Assembly: GCF_024693525.1 (NCBI RefSeq)
Contig: NZ_JAILKR010000078.1
Span: 1 to 22,299 of the forward strand
Origin: Selenomonas sp.
GTDB taxonomy: Bacteria > Bacillota_C > Negativicutes > Selenomonadales > Selenomonadaceae
DNA length: 22,299 nucleotides
Direction: 5' to 3'
In this document: positions 22,082 through 22,299 of the stretch, piece after piece
Layout: every line of letters begins with the position of its first letter
Numbering within the stretch: position 1 is the stretch's first letter
The notes under the pieces: model-generated
What the model was told of the DNA's origin: nothing
Database searches by the model: none
The model's input: the letters and a program-made list of their open reading frames with translations, nothing else
Position numbers and translations under genes: made by a program

Positions 22082-22299
22082 TTAAATCGTATGTTGCATA
22101 AGCACTTCATCCGTATCGATATCGTAGATCCGGATCGTGCGGTCTTCGAATACCGCAAAGGTATTGCGGCCATCTTCCCGCTTGGAGAGCGCCGCCGAAC
22201 CAGGATTTAAGAATACGGTCTTGCCACGCTTTTCCAGCACCGTCGTATGGATGTGGCCGCTGATGAAGAGATCCGCCTTTAAATGGGCCGCCATCTTGT
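22082..22299 (-). CDS. YfcE/MJ0936-type metallophosphoesterase, C-terminal part (runs off the window)
   Basis: Only the last 72 codons are present. They hold the C-terminal metal-ligand motif of calcineurin-like phosphodiesterases of this branch, LFISGHIHTTVLEKRG, followed by VFLNPGSAALSKRED, the GHTH...NPGS pattern of YfcE-like enzymes. The usual T of GHTH is I here (GHIH), which is accepted in the family. The frame continues upstream past the window edge. The N-terminal metal ligands are outside the window, so activity cannot be judged. Confidence 0.88.
   Translation of the reverse strand, partial: KMAAHLKADLFISGHIHTTVLEKRGKTVFLNPGSAALSKREDGRNTFAVFEDRTIRIYDIDTDEVLMQHTI

Noticed and set aside
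1..22299. CRISPR array, insertion sequence or prophage
   Set aside because: No regularly spaced repeats, transposase or phage structural genes are seen; the BRO-N gene alone does not make a prophage.

Overview
The window looks like a chromosomal stretch from a Negativicutes bacterium, most likely a Selenomonadaceae relative (diderm Firmicute). This is inferred from Firmicute-style Shine-Dalgarno sites and sigma-A promoters, roughly 50 percent GC, a zinc-ribbon L28, Hsp33, PepF, and radical SAM proteins of the YhcC and DUF4080 types. No species can be named. Most of the window is housekeeping or envelope genes. The one clear accessory block is a restriction-modification operon at 9816-15053.

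Left part (1-5800). The start of an HU gene with a near-perfect promoter leaves the window on the minus strand. A small hypothetical gene, a membrane-anchored diguanylate cyclase with an intact active site and product-inhibition site, and an unrecognised exported protein follow. A tRNA-Leu(CAA) has its own promoter and terminator. Two small hypothetical genes follow, one with a single membrane anchor. An exported HAD-family phosphatase-like protein ends at a strong bidirectional terminator that also closes a LysM-domain gene read from the other side.

Centre (5812-9680, all minus strand). An OatA-like acyltransferase with a C-terminal SGNH domain and an extended coiled-coil linker lies upstream of the LysM gene. 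Next comes a probable three-gene operon: GNAT acetyltransferase, YhcC-like radical SAM protein, and a small hypothetical protein, closed by a terminator.

Accessory block (9816-15053, minus strand). A BRO-N (DinD-like) protein, a type III-style Mod DNA methyltransferase and a Res helicase-nuclease lie in tight succession and read as one operon. The target-recognition part of Mod is visibly more AT-rich than its flanks, as expected for a swapped specificity module.

Right part (15193-22299). A B12-binding/DUF4080 radical SAM protein with a TTG start is divergent from oligoendopeptidase F. rpmB (L28) has a short leader that can fold into two competing hairpins, one covering the Shine-Dalgarno site. 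A LuxR-type regulator follows, whose terminator stem is partly made of its own last codons. The right end holds a minus-strand cluster: a YfcE-like phosphodiesterase (partial), hslO (Hsp33), and a YgjP/SprT-like metallopeptidase whose start overlaps the hslO stop by one base.

The most unexpected signal is a 12-base palindrome, TTGAC-NN-GTCAA. It occurs perfectly four times, plus two one-mismatch copies, all between 15280 and 20947 and all inside coding sequence. Chance predicts about 0.02 perfect copies in the window. Four of the six copies are clustered within 67 bases of one gene. This may be a small coding-tolerant repeat family.
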